From: Adiantum capillus-veneris
Taxonomy: Eukaryota > Streptophyta > Polypodiopsida > Polypodiales > Pteridaceae
DNA: 64,000 nucleotides
Direction: 5' to 3'
Assembly (NCBI GenBank): GCA_014529385.2
Contig: CM043945.1
Span: 146,718,241-146,782,240, forward strand
Position 1 is the first letter of the stretch; the number at the start of each line of letters is the position of its first letter. A program made the translations under genes and the position numbers. This document shows, piece by piece, positions 1 through 12,160 of this stretch. The notes beneath the pieces were generated by a model. The model searched no databases. It was not told the origin of the DNA and worked only from the letters and a program-made list of their open reading frames with translations.

Positions 1-1717
1 CAATGTAGGCCACCATATTCCTGCGGTTAAGACAATTTTTTTCGTTTTATCACCTGAAAAATGGCCTCCACTTATTCCTCCATATGTGTGTTCTAGAATC
101 AGTAGGTATTCACTTTCACTTGCACAAATTCTAAGTTGATTGTCCTTTCCTCGCTTGTAGAGTTGATTTCCAATAAAATTAAAGTCACGAGCCTCCAGCT
201 CTATAGCCCTTTTTTGCGCTTTTGTTATGTTTTTAGGAAATGTCCTTGTTGTTAAAAAGTCAATGATATATTGACTCCATGCAGGTGCACTGTTTACCTT
301 AAATAATGTCGTGTGATCCACTGGTCGTTTGGCACTACATATAGTACAATTGTTAAGATAAGCACGTGTGTTAGCATACATAGTTGGCCAATAAACCCCT
401 AATTGTTTCAGTCTTTGGTGTGTTTTCATTGTTGAACAATGAAATGCACAATCCTGGATGTATGCTTCTTCAAGATAACACTCGAATTCTTCTGGATTTA
501 TACATAATCGTAGAATTTGGTCCGAGCCTAAATGATACAGTCGTCCTGCAATCAACTGGAAGTTTTTTGTTTGTCGAATTCTTTGTTGTTTGGATATGTC
601 TTCTTTGTTATCAATTCTACCTCCAAAGGAAAGAATGCTAACAATTTCCTGAGACCATTTGGGTATCATTTCAATATTGAAAAGATAAGCATCAGGTATG
701 TCATCATCTACTCCTTCAAGAGCTTCCCCGTTTTGCATCCTTGAAAGATGATCCGCCTGTAGATGAGTTTTATCGTTTTTTACTACCACTGTGAAGTCAA
801 ACTCTAGCAATATAATAAACCAACGTACAATTCTTCCAGTATTGCATGGTTTATTTACTAGATACAAAAGAGCTTGATAATTTGTAAAGAACACAAATTT
901 GTTTGCGAGCAAGTAATGCCAAAATTTCTTTACAACATAAATCATTCTTAATCCCTTTCCTTTAGTGGTTGTGTAGTTCTTTTCTGCACTATTTAGCTTT
1001 CGGCTCGCATAACAAACTGGGAAATCCATTGTTCCGTCTCCAGGTTGAGCCAGAATACTCCCAATTGCATATGCAGATGCATCATTGTGAACATGGAATA
1101 TCTTTTTCCAATCTGGTGCTTTAAGTACGGGTAGTGATACAAGATTTTCCTTAAGCTTTTGGAATGAAGTTTCACACTCTTTAGTCCAGTCAAAACGGAC
1201 AAATAAACGATACAGAGGTTGTGCAATGACTGCATACATATATATGAATCTTCATGAATAATATCTGCAGTGTCCCATGAAGGATTGTACTTGTTTGGCA
1301 TTAGTAGGCCTGGGCAAGTCTACTATGACTCTTATTTTGTCTAGGTCAGTGGTTATGCCATTTCTTGAGACAATATGTCCTAAGATGCGGCATTGCCTAA
1401 CCATAAAAATACACTTTTCCGGGTTGAGACAGATTCGATATGTTCTGCACTTCTCAAATACCTTTTGTAAATGGTCAATATGTTATTCTCGTAAAAGAGA
1501 GTGTACACAGAGATCATCCATATATATTTCTAAGAATATTCTCATGTATTCTTTGAATGCATGAGTCATTAACCTTTGGAAGGTAGCTGGGACATTGTTT
1601 AAGCCAAAAGGCATAACCCTATACACATATATTCCCCATTCTGTGGAAAATTTTGTTTTGTGTTGATCCTCTATTGCAATTGCCAGTTGGTTATACCTTG
1701 AAAACCCATCTAGAAAG
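1..1717 (-). pseudogene. Element A pol, RT palm to integrase N-terminus (partial)
   Basis: On the minus strand from 1717 downward the translation gives the RT motifs FLDGFSRYNQLAIA, RVMPFGLNNVPATFQRLM and the catalytic YMDD (near 1514-1525). RNase H follows with CYASRKLNSAEKNYTTT around 960-1020, and an integrase-like zinc region near the window start (GGISGGHFSGDKTKK). Frame changes and stops interrupt it, for example near 1200-1300. It continues the RT begun at 3273-4023; the two halves are separated by the solo LTR. The catalytic core of integrase would lie left of position 1. Confidence 0.8.
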
Positions 1718-3272
1718 TGACGGGAGCAAAGTGAACCCCGAACCCCGACGGCCTCTAAAACACCGGGGACCGAATGGCGCGCCTTGAGCCTGTCATGGTA
1801 AAGCAAACAGGGGGCACCACCTAGCTTCAGCGGCTAGGACGCAAACAACACACCACCATAACAAAGTTTTCATCCAAGAGAGATGGATGCTTGGGAGTAA
1901 TGATGAAGAGGAAAGGGAATGAGATCAAGTGAGTGAGTGAGAGAGAGAGAGAGAGAGAGAGTGAGGGAGGGGGTATAGCGGCTTAGTACTTAGGCACCAC
2001 AAAAGGATGGCGAATCCGCACATCCTTCACACATACACAAGCTCACTCCAAACACAAGACTAGGTGGCGATTCCGCACACCTCACATGGGCAAAAAATTG
2101 CAAGAAAACATACTCACAAAACCTCAAGCTTTATTTAGAGAATAAGGCGATGAAATGGGGAGCATAGGGTAGGGGAATGAGAAGGGAGAGAGTGGTAGAG
2201 CACATGGCGGATAGGTGGGAGTTGATGGCGAAGACTCGCACGAGGGTTATGTCCATCATACTTCATTTAGTTGCCCTTCATCTTCCATAGCCAAGGGTGT
2301 AGAGGTCATGCTCAAGACAAGCATGGTGATTGCGGTGATGGTGATGGTGTGGGTGTGTGTGTGTGCACTAGGCACACACAGTGCATAGTGTATTCTTTGG
2401 TGATGTTGTGTGTGTGTTTAGTGTGATTGTGACCCCTCTTTATATAGGGGAGGAGGGGGGGGGGGGGATAAATTCTAGAATTTAGAAATGAAGAAATTAT
2501 TATCTACATAGGCCATGTGACTGTGGGCCCCACTTGTCTGGCTGTGTGTATATGTGCCAGAACAGCAGTCTCATGAGAGAGAGACTAAGAGAGAGAGATG
2601 GGTGAATGGAAAAAAGAGAGGTGACATGGAGAATAAAGTAACTACAAGAGGGGAGAGAGGGGAGTGTGTTCAGAGGTGAATCTGTGTGCAGATGTGTGTG
2701 AACACAAGAAAATCAGGTAACCACTGGGTGGGGATGGGTCTGTGGGCACCTTTTTTCAGTGAAACTAAGTGTGTGTGAGTGTGGGGGAGGCCATCTGGCT
2801 ACAAGACAAGAGAGATTTCGAATTTTAGAGAGAGAGGGGGGTATTTGGATCATGGGAGAGTGTAGGAGAGAGAAAAGGGGGGGTGGGGTATACTGTTTTG
2901 GAAGATAGGAGAGGTGGCATGTGAGTTAGGGTGCATTATTGGTAAGGATAGGGGTTGGGGTAGCTTTAAGGGAGAGAGAAAGGAGAAAGGACAAGGGGAA
3001 GAGAGAGGGGGTTGACCTTTTGAGTGGAGGAGAGGAAAAGGGACACTCGGCGGGGCAACAGTGAAGAAAAAGGAGGCAAGGTAGGGATGGGCTACCCCGC
3101 AGGCATGAGGTGGCCTATTTTACCTTTCTTATATATTTACATAATTATACTTTATTTTTTTTTCTTACTTTTTCCAATGCCTTTTATCACTCCCTCCATA
3201 AGAGGGGGTTTTCATGGGGTGGGGACGAGAGAAGAGGGGTATGGGAGCTTGGCTTGTGAAAAGCCCCCATCA
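1718..3272 (-). mobile_element. Solo LTR (Tat-like family related to element C)
   Basis: The 1555 bp segment starts TGACGGG and ends CCATCA, and is flanked by a 4 bp direct repeat aaag (1714-1717 and 3273-3276). Removing it joins two halves of the element A reverse transcriptase. It shares with element C's LTRs the start TGACG, the end TCA, the block gggcaccacctag followed by a GA repeat, and a TATATAAAGAGG box on the minus strand, so it is an LTR of a related family in minus orientation. No internal genes are present, so it is best explained as a solo LTR left by LTR-LTR recombination. It contains G-rich and GA-rich stretches (about 1936-1960 and 2450-3020). Confidence 0.8.
2437..2446 (-). 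promoter_or_regulatory. LTR TATA box
   Basis: The minus strand reads TATATAAAGA followed by GG. The same box occurs at the equivalent place in both LTRs of element C, so it is the likely Pol II promoter of this LTR family. Confidence 0.55.
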
Positions 3273-4394
3273 AAAGGAATAAGCTCATTTCCTAGCCACC
3301 CTCTCAAGTACATGTTATGTGATCATCAAGGGATAATTATCCCTTATTGTGGCTGCATTTATTTTTTTGAGGTTCACACACACGCAACTTTCCGTTCTTT
3401 TTGTGGACAACCACAATGGGTGACACTCAATCTGTATGTTCGATTTCATAGATGAATGCAGCATCCATCAGCTTGTCAATCTCCTCTTTGATTCGTTTAG
3501 CAAATGTGTCGTTATATGTGTAAGGACGTTGTTTGCTAGGTTTGGCATCTGATTTCAATGGAATAGTATGTTGGCATATCGATGGATCAACTCCTTTGAG
3601 GTCTTTGTAGGACCATGAAAACACATCTTTATACTTCTTGAGAAGTTGTGTTAGCAGTTCTTCTTCTTCAGGCTCCAAATCAGTTGCTATATAGACCGGC
3701 TGAGGCTTTTCGCTTGGCGCAGCAAGGTCTATCCGTTTTGCATTTTCCGGCCCATCGTAAGATTCCTGGTTTATTCTTTCCCTGAGTGGTGGTGTCATTA
3801 TGATTTTTTTGTCCTGGATGGTGAATTTTCGATAGTGGGATGGTACATTCATCTTTTCTTTTTCTGACTCCTCCTTACCATCACTTTCTCCCTCAGTAGT
3901 CCGTACTTTTAGTAAGGACCGTTTTAGTTCTTGGTATTTCTTTTTATGATCCATTTTGGTCCACTCTGCGTCCTTTCCCTTCGAACTCTTGAGAATCTTC
4001 CTGATATTTGGTCTTTTACACAATCCTCTGCCTTGACAAGCATTAGATAGTGAGTTTTATCTTTTATTCTAGGCATCAGGTTCTCTCTAATTTTGTTTTC
4101 TGATCTTTTTTGTCTATAGCATTCCTGGCTTCTAGGGTGTTGATTGGCAAAATCATAAAACTTGATATTCGTTGTTTTCTCCTCACGCTCATTTGAGCTG
4201 TCTGGACACTCGTTATCTGCATCGTTATTTAACTCTAGATGCTCAAAGGAGTCATAAAACTCTTCTTGTTCTGGTGAGTCTACATTCTCATCTCCTGCTG
4301 GTATAAGTCTTACCATGTAATAGGATAGCACATCATAGCCATCCTTATCACAAAATTTTGTCGTTGGGCTATCTGTAATGGTACAGACATCCAA
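3273..4394 (-). pseudogene. Element A pol, RT N-terminus and protease-RT linker
   Basis: Minus-strand reading frames 4394-3924 and 4023-3427 overlap in different frames. The second carries the typical gypsy region upstream of RT: KKYKDVFSWSYKDLKGVDP, then IPLKSDAKPSKQRPY and the start of RT fingers (KLMDAAFIYEIEHTD). Beyond a TGA at about 3437 the RT continues with VSPIVVVHKKNGKLRVC and then, after a frame shift, NLKKINAATIRDNYP, reaching the solo LTR at 3276. The linker part contains FCDKDGYDVLSYYMVRLI, which has a clear counterpart in element B at about 24760. Stops and shifts make it non-functional. Confidence 0.75.
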
Positions 4395-5812
4395 TGTTGC
4401 TAGTATGTGTTCTCATTCCAAAGGTTCTAAGGCATCTTCCGAAAAAGGTTCTGGAGCGTAATCCTTGTCCTCAATAGCTGTTTTTAAGATGCATTCCTCT
4501 CTTTTGAAGCTCCCACAATGTGAAGCTCCGCACATCCATAGCTCTTTTTTCTGCCCTTACCATGCTGGGAGTTCAGACCCTGCCAATGTAGCTGAATCCA
4601 ATTCTTCCACTCGTGTCTGGTTCACATTTTTGTAACTATGGTCTTTTAGGTATATTTTGGTTGTAGTCTTGCCATGTTTGAGCTATATGTGGTCGTAACC
4701 CCAATCTTGGACCATCTTTAATTGTCTTATAAATGGTCTTCCCAAGATGATCTCGTAATTGTTCTTTTTGTCGAAATCAACTATTGCAAATGTATATGCT
4801 CATACTCGATTCTGCACGAGGTGACAATTAATTTTTCTTAAAGTCCTAGAGGCTTTTTCATGAACCCATCTGCCAGTTTCAATTTCATTCTGGTAGCTCT
4901 CAAAGCCGGTTTTCCCCATTTTTTCCAGATTTCCTTGGTGGTGATAGTGACTCCTACTCCACTGTCAAGAATAGCTTTGGAAACTACTCCTTGGAATTCT
5001 AATGGTAGTGTGGTATTTCCATCTTCTCCCTCGCAATATTCTCCAACCTTGTTTAAAGGTACTGGCCTAGTGTTTAGTTGAGTCTTGTCCAATTCTCTGA
5101 TCCCTTCTTGAAGCTTTGAGGTGGGGTCTTTTACTCCAAATTTTTCTAAGCATTTGCCTACGGTGGTCCACATGTTTGGCCGTAACCTCAGGAGTTTGGC
5201 TAATGTGATTGTGCATGTCACAGGGGTGGACAATAGCTCAATCAACCCTTGTGAATCCATCACTCTGTTGGAAGAAAGTCTTTGAGATGGGATTGCTCTC
5301 AGCTCAGACTTAGCTTCATACTCCCCTAGGTAAGAGGGTAGAGTTCTTAGCGAGTCCGGTTGGCTGTGCCCCGAACTAGTTGATCCTTGGTCTCCTCCTT
5401 GTGAAGGCATATCAAAGTTCATTTGTGATCTTGCCTCAAATTCTTCAATGGGAGGTAAGATCTCATTTTTCTCCTTTCTTGTGCTATTTATTTGGTGGCT
5501 CGCCCTGCTAACCTCATTGGCTTCCCAGATTTGCTTCCACAGGTCATCTAAACTGACATTACAATCCTTATCCATTTCTACCAATGTTTTAGGTTGGAAA
5601 CCATCAATTGTCTCATCTGTTGTATTGGGCACTATGATAGGTTCCCTCCTAGACTCAGAGATAGTCGTGAGTCTCTCCTTCGTGTCTACTTGTTTCTCTA
5701 AAGTTGGTTTGATAGAGGTTGGAGCTGGTACTTCGTGCCAACTTGCAGGTTTACCAAACGGGTTTTCTATCAAGGATTGGGCTATTTCAATCATCTTTCG
5801 ACACATTTCCAA
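4395..5812 (-). pseudogene. Element A aspartic protease region
   Basis: The longest open stretch is 5812-4838 (324 codons). Its C-terminal part reads LPLEFQGVVSKAILDSGVGV, where DSG is the retropepsin catalytic motif, followed by KEIWKKWGKPALRATRMKLK. Past the stop at 4838 the same domain continues in broken frames (an ILGRPFIRQLKMVQDWGYDH stretch near 4700-4760), which is the glycine-rich flap and C-terminal half. It would process the Gag-Pol polyprotein. It overlaps the preceding gag frame by about 25 bp, a sign of a frame shift. The equivalent domain of element B is at about 24000-24560. Confidence 0.75.
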
Positions 5813-8773
5813 CCTCTGTTTTTTTTATTTCTGCATATGGATAAGTCATCCATCTTTGCTCTTGGGTTTGGTTGTTTTTGAGTCTGGCCTCGTATGCTTT
5901 TAAAAGTGCATGTAACTGCTCATTTACCTTTTTTGCCAACACTGATCCTCTTGATCCTGCACTTTTGGATTCTACTATTTCCTTGGGCCCTATGGTTGCC
6001 GCAGTGTGTGAGCTTAGATGAGTTAGATCCTCTAACCACTCTAATATATCCTTTGTGTGTTTTAACTCCTCGGATAGAGCCATTTGCTCTCGTTCTCTCC
6101 TGGCTTTCATACGCGCCTTTCTAGCTTTCCAAGTGCTTCTTTGATTTTTCATCTCTGCACTTGGGGCATCGGTTTTTGGATCTTCAATTATGGGTTCATT
6201 TGTCATTCTTGGAGCTTGGGCTCGTGTCACTGCCTGAATAGGTATTACTATCTCGTTTTTTGACCCTCCATTGGAAGGCACTGCTTCTAGTATGTTCAAG
6301 GTATTTTTTGCTCCTTTTCTCGGGTTCTTAGGGCAATCATGAATCAAATGAGTAATTCCACACTCGGTGCAATATGCGTTGACTCTAATGATTTCATCAT
6401 GAGGATAGCCTCTTAGCCAATGGTCTCCACCACACTTGTAGCAGGGTCCCTTAGGCTGTTGAGGTGCTCCTTGAGCTCCTCTTTGTTGGTATGCATGTCT
6501 CTGTCCACCATGCCTCCGTTGGCTATGAACAACAGTGTTCGTTCATCCAAGCTATATCTTCCTTCTCATGCTGCATGTGCAGCTGTTGGTGGTCCTGTAA
6601 TTCCCATCATGCTCCAAGGTTCTGGCGTTTGGGTTTTTTTCGGTGGAAAATAGACAGGATTTGCAGCATATCCATTGGACTCTTCATAATATGCATGCAT
6701 AGGTACAAAAGCCTTCTGTTCTGGTTCGTTTACTCTTGGTGTGGATCTTATGCCGAGACTGGTCGTAATCCTGGTAGGGGTGGTTGTTGCCCCAATACTG
6801 GTTGTGGTCTTTCTACACCTACAGGTCCTGGTAGGTTGCCTGCTTGATACCTAGGCATCGGTGGAACTTGAGGAGATGCTACCTGAGCCTGGGGAGCATA
6901 AGGTCACTCTCTCACATATCCCTTGTTATAATAACATTTCTTCGTCACATGGTTTGTCCATTTTTGTTCAATAGCACACCACTTTGGCTGTTTAGACTGA
7001 GGTTTGACATACATATTAATCTTTTTTAGCACTTCCTCTACAAGTTTCTCCTGGCTCACAGCTACTTCTCCTTTCAGTGCTGTCTTAGCGGACTTTCCTC
7101 CACTTTGTTGTGAGGATGAATCATCATCAAGATCCTTGAATTCACCCTCCTTGTAGACCGCACAACTGTCTACAAGGTAAAGAGCCTCCTTAGTTAAGTC
7201 ATTTAACGTCGTGCTCCTGTTCATATGTAAGTCCTTCTGGAGATCTGCGTTCCTTAGTCCCTGAATAAATATAAGCATAAGTCTAGATTGAGTTGGCAAG
7301 TCTTCCACATGGCAGAAATTCACATATCTTTTTAGTCGTAGGCCTTCCTTTTGCACATATTCCCCTTCTTTCTGTTTGCATTTATGGATTTGTGAGACTG
7401 TATTATGAGCTATCCCCCTTTGTGAGATTTTCTCAATAAACTCATCAAGCACCTCCTCTCCTCCATAGACTCAAAGTCTCTACACTCCACAGAGTCAAAC
7501 CAAGTAGCAGCATCCTCCTCTAGGGTAAGTCCAAACCCTGCAAATTGGGTAGGAAGTCTAACACCTCTCAGCTCTAATTACACGCACAAAGGCTGCTACA
7601 TGATCCCTAGGATCTCTGTTTCCCGTGTATTTCTTGTTTACCCATTTTTGCACCTGAGAAGGTCTAATTCTACGATTATCTACAAATCTCATCATGGTTC
7701 TCCTCGTCCTACTTGATATTCCTCCTTTGGCCTTCTGTAGTGGGAGGGTTCCTCTCCTAGAGGTTCCCCCAAGCCATAAATTCTGATGGTTTTTGCAAAA
7801 GGTGGTTCATCTCTTGGAACTCGTTCTATGGGTTGTCTTCCATGCTCCGTCAACTCTTGAGTTTTTGGCTTACTCTCACCTTGATACTATGAATAGAGTG
7901 GTGGTTCTTGTAAATCTCTTAGCAGTCATGCAGCTGGATAACCATCTCGGGTTCGGTCTTTTGTTCTAATGTCGCACTTTGTTGAAGCCATGCCTGCAAT
8001 TATGATTGGGCTGCTTGTTGGTTATGGTAGTTGAACGTCTATTGTCGGGTAGGCTGTGAGGTCGCGTCGTACTCTTCTAAGAATGGATTTGTCGACTTGC
8101 TAGGGGTAGAGGTGAATCTTGGCACTTCTTCGGGGGCATATGTTGATGTTTCTGGAACTGTTGCCTTTTCTATCTCCTCTGGGAGAATACGTTTGTATTC
8201 TCGCCCGTACCTATCAACAAAAATGATATCCTTCTCCATAGAAATTTCATAAGAGAATAAGTAAAGAACCTTGTCTTTGTTTAGCTCGTTTGGGTAGGGT
8301 TCTTTGCATCCAAAATAAGAGATTACTCCCTCGCTCTCATGCTTGTAAATTCCCACATTCTCATTATAGGTAGAGACCCTGGTTGTTTTCTTATCATACC
8401 TAGAAAGAGCTCCAGGTCAATCAATTTTTGGAGGCGGTTGTTGATCTGAAACCATTTTTCCTTTGGTCACATTATCTCCATATCTGTTGTAATCCTCAGG
8501 GTTACTAACTATCAGATAGTGGTTCCCCTTTTTGTCTCGGAAGCTATCTCCATCATCATAGACTTGAATTATCTCCAGTCTCTGAGCAGGTCTTTCTTCT
8601 ATACAAATACACTTGCGTCCTTGATAGTCAAAATAAACTAGGGCTCCCCTAGAGTTTGTTCCTTCTAAGAAGAATATGGTGAACTTGGCATTGTTCAAAG
8701 GGTTTTGGGAGGTACTTCCTCCTAGCATTGGTCCTTCATCGAAGAAACCTCCTGGCTGTTGACTACCCATCAT
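5787..8773 (-). pseudogene. Element A gag (capsid and nucleocapsid)
   Basis: The minus-strand gag is in four main pieces. 8773-8417 starts MMGSQQPGGFFDEGP; 8356-8039 has VDRYGREYKRILPEEIEKAT; 7452-6904 has the capsid-like core with LIFIQGLRNADLQKDLHM and ALYLVDSC; 6347-5787 has a basic, lysine/arginine-rich segment. Between 6440 and 6310 two zinc knuckles occur: CYKCGGDHWLRGY (last Cys replaced by Tyr) and CTECGITHLIHDC, both with three rather than four residues between the second Cys and His. A proline-rich stretch lies around 6760-6900. All blocks have counterparts in element B gag. Stops and frame shifts between pieces make it a pseudogene. Confidence 0.7.
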
Positions 8774-10731
8774 GAAGAAGGACTTATCTAATGAAGTGTC
8801 AGTATGACTACCCTCCTCAATGATCGGTGCTAATGGATCTAGCCTTGCCTAAGTTACACTCTCCTCGGTGGACACTAAGCTACCCTGATCACCTGCCACT
8901 TTTTGATCTCTAGGAATGTGTCTTCTTGATCTTAAATTCATCAAACTTAACAATGCAATTTATCACAAATCCAACCACTCACTTGGCAAAGGATCAGTTT
9001 CCACACAATTTCTTGCCTTTCCGCTGAATATACATATACACAAGCGTTTAATTTTGGCAATCGAATCAAAGCATTTAACCGCTTGAGGTGGTCTTAGTAA
9101 TGATTGGTATAACTGGAGGGTTAACCTCAACCACTACTGTATTTTATACACTTTGGATGTTCTTGATTAGGTATGCTAATCTGGAATTGTACTTCACTCG
9201 AATGTTTGTCAGTTTACAGGGAAAGTCTTAATTCCATTTTTGCTTCGTCAAAAGGTCAAACAAGGTACAATTTCGCTTCTGAAAGAAGTTTTGGAACTCT
9301 TAGTCAATTGGAACATCACTCTATGTCCACAGTCAGCTTTTTCCTTCACTAAGCGCTTTAGCATTCTACGCGTAGGATGGCTGCCTGCTCTGTTTTGGCT
9401 GGATTTTGCACTATAGATTCCCCTTGATATTATGAGTTCACAACTATTTTTATTTTTTGATTTGGACACCTATAAGCTCGTCAAATGATCATAAATCTGT
9501 TCCAGCAGCCTGATGTTGGTTTGACCAATCAAATTAACTCCAATTTGGACCAAAATTGACTAGGAGGCTTGCCTCAGGCTATACAACACCCTGCTATGCC
9601 TACAATCAGTTTTTGACTTCAATATCATGCAGTAGACATCCTATACGTAGCATGTCTAACTGCTCAAAATTTCTTCAAATGTAAACCACAGACTCCTCTT
9701 AAGGTGCTGATCACTTTGGTATGCTCAAAGTGGATTTGGAGTGCTAAATCACACAGAACACATCCCACGTGCGTAGGATGTCTATATGATCTTTTTGACC
9801 CTAAAATTGAGACACAGGTTCCCCTTGATGTCAGCAACCCAGTGCTATGCTTAGATTTTAGTTTGGATTTCAAAAGACCCCAATTTTAGCTATCCTAGCC
9901 CTTTTTAGTAAAAAATGCTAAAGTGTACTTAAAACCCAATTTTCTCACCCAATTGAGATGAAACCTTCCTTAGGCACTCAATAAATCATGCAGATCATGT
10001 TCATGCAGCCATCCTATGGTTTTGGTCTTAAAATAATGCCTTGGCACAATTTGGGTAGGATGTCTGGCAATTTCCTTTCTATTTGTCCTTATCCTGTCAA
10101 GGTATGGTCAAACTTCCCCTTTCCAGGTAAAAATAGGGTAAAAACTACCTTCTAAACACACTGGTAAACCAAATTTTCAAAATTCACACCAGATCACCCT
10201 GTAGACATCCTACACGTAGCATGTCTACTGGCTTAATTTTTTTTTTTTTGAGAGAAGTACTCCCTAGGTTATGCAACTCTCTCAGAAATACTCACAGAAA
10301 CTTTTGAACTTCACTTCAGCTTCTAAACACTCTTTTCCGTCTTTTACAACCCTTTGATGAGCCTAACACCAAAAATAACATGCATGAAGTGCTCCAGATC
10401 ATAAATCATGATGTCCTACTTACCCTACTCCTACTCATCATGTGGGATGGTGTCTTGGTTGCTTCCTGGCGTCTCCGGACTCTCAAGCTATCCTTTCACC
10501 ACCTCTACCACTCCAACTCCTACTCTCTACACTACCACTTAACTAATACCTAAAACTATCTAAGTCTACCTAAGTCGAAGGATCTAGGCCAGGCACTCGC
10601 TCCCTAGACTCCTCCTAAGACCTAGAGAGTTCTCCACCCTCTGATCCTATCTAAATGTAAAACAAGACTCTGGAAAGCCAGAGAATCCCTAGCCTCAAGG
10701 ACTAGTCTCGGTCACCTACCTAGGGTTTTCG
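8774..10731 (-). other. Element A 5' leader, non-coding, with palindromic motifs
   Basis: This stretch between the PBS and gag has no convincing coding frame. It contains several copies of a motif related to CATCCTACGCGTAGGATG, near 9362, 9648, 9770, 10009, 10057 and 10203, several of them palindromic, and the half motif recurs in the LTR at about 11099. A T-rich run is at about 10237-10250. It is probably the untranslated leader of the genomic RNA, where packaging signals would lie. Confidence 0.5.
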
Positions 10732-10749
10732 TCCCCGACAACGGCGCCA
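10732..10749 (-). other. Primer-binding site of element A
   Basis: The minus strand reads TGGCGCCGTTGTCGGGGA one base after the LTR end (CCGCCAACA). This matches the type of PBS used by plant Athila/Tat gypsy elements, complementary to the 3' end of a tRNA, generally given as tRNA-Asp. It fixes the orientation of element A and the inner edge of its 5' LTR. Confidence 0.8.
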
Positions 10750-10750
10750 A

Positions 10751-11745
10751 TGTTGGCGGATACGCCGCGACGGACGTCAGCACAACGAGAACTCACCTAA
10801 CAAGATTTGTCAGCTAAGGACGAAGCTCGACCTGCAGGCGCGTGGAAGCAAGCATAGGGTGTCAACCTACACTCAAGCGACTCTTGACTACTTCCTACAG
10901 AGGTCTCTACCCAATGTCTAAGCTACAGCCTTCAGGAGTACATAAGAGGAGATTTCCTACAATGCTTTCAAGATCCAAATAGCCATCAAACGTTCTCGAA
11001 ACACTACGGAACTTGAAGGAAACCCTATTAACACCAATAGGTCGCTTTCCCTAAGGTCCAAGAACCAAAACCCTAACCCTAAACACCCGGTGCAAAATCA
11101 CGTAGGATGTCTGGTCAAAATTTGCAGGTCGTCGTTTCTGAAAACTAAAGTGCCTAATGTGTAGCTCTACTCAATGTGAACGCGTGGATATGCTGAAATG
11201 CAAAAACAGACAACGTATGCTCACCGAATCACCAGATATAGCTCGTGGGTCGAGCTCGCAAATCCAGAGCGTACACACGCAATGTAGGTATTGGCACATA
11301 GCTCTCTTCGGGGGCAACACACTGCACTTATCCGCACTCGATTCTGACCATTGGTGTGCACGTAGCGTCAAGATAAAACTCTCACTCTCTCTTGTACACA
11401 GAGTACGCTCACTCACACATACAAAACATAAAAATGACAATGTTTTTTCTCATTAAGGTCAAAAGTGGTATAAATACCTTACAATCTCAAACCCTAATGT
11501 TCGAATTTAACCATTCACTCAATCTAAATGTCAGAAATGGGATACAATCTGGAAGCTTTTACAAGCCCCACTATTTACAAAGGTGAAATGACGGTTTTTA
11601 TCAATTAAAGAATAATTACCAAAAATAATATCCTGCTGGGCAATCATCCTCCGTTGGGTGTGTCCAGCCGCTAGCACTTGGCTTCTAAGAGACCTCACTA
11701 GGGGAAAAAAGGGATAAGTTGCACTAAGATAAAGTGGGCTTGTCA
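10751..11745 (-). repeat. 5' LTR of element A
   Basis: The inner edge at 10751 (minus strand ending CCAACA) is fixed by the adjacent PBS. The outer edge is placed at about 11745, where the minus strand begins TGACAAGCCC, because element B sequence starts right after it; this edge is uncertain. A TATAAATA-like box is at about 11470-11477. The short reading frames here are not convincing genes. Confidence 0.6.
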
Positions 11746-11746
11746 A

Positions 11747-12160
11747 GGACTATCTTGAGAGTATTGAGTGAGCCTAAACCATGACAAATTATCCACCACC
11801 AAGATTTTCTATCCCACTCAAAGACATGAAAAATACAAGAAACGTTGCAATGCGGACAAGAGAGAAAGTGAGAATCGACGAGGAGAGGCATCCTTTTATC
11901 AAATAATCGAATGTTAGATTCATTAGAACCAACAAATCCATGAGAGTTCTAATGGACTATCTTGAGAGTTTTGAGTGAGCCTAAACCATGACAAATTATC
12001 CACCACCAAAATTTTCTATCCCACTCAAAGACATGGAAAATACAAGAAACGTTGCAATGCGGACAAGAGAGAAAGTGAGAATCGACGAGGAGAGGCATCC
12101 TTTAATCAACAAATCGAATGTTAGATTCATTAGAACCAACAAATCCATGAGAGTTCTAAT
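11747..12160 (+). repeat. 207 bp tandem duplication at the start of element B gag
   Basis: Two adjacent copies, 11747-11953 and 11954-12160, begin ggactatcttgagagt and end gagttctaat. They differ at a few bases. The first copy has a stop (atcaaataa) where the second has atcaacaaa. Each carries an ATG (11781 and 11988) starting MTNYPPP. The left edge touches the inferred outer edge of element A's LTR. Confidence 0.85.

Larger units (their letters stand above)
1..11745 (-). mobile_element. Element A: decayed Ty3/gypsy LTR retrotransposon, 3' end outside window
   Basis: Read on the minus strand the order is 5' LTR (about 11745 to 10751), tRNA primer-binding site, a roughly 2 kb leader, gag, aspartic protease, RT, RNase H and the start of integrase, so this is a Ty3/gypsy element. 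The 3' LTR lies left of the window. Reading frames are broken by several stops and shifts, and the RT is split by a solo LTR at 1718-3272. The upper LTR edge (TG...CA at about 11745) is inferred because the second LTR is not available for comparison. The PBS resembles that of plant Athila/Tat elements. The gag is closely related to that of element B to its right. Confidence 0.8.

Noticed and set aside
9362-10230. Palindromic repeats that might suggest a CRISPR array
   Set aside because: Spacing is irregular, units vary, and the genome is clearly eukaryotic; they lie in a retrotransposon leader.
11157-11456. 99-codon plus-strand frame in element A's LTR, with an open antisense frame
   Set aside because: Both strands are open over the same span and the composition is not protein-like; no second LTR copy to test conservation.
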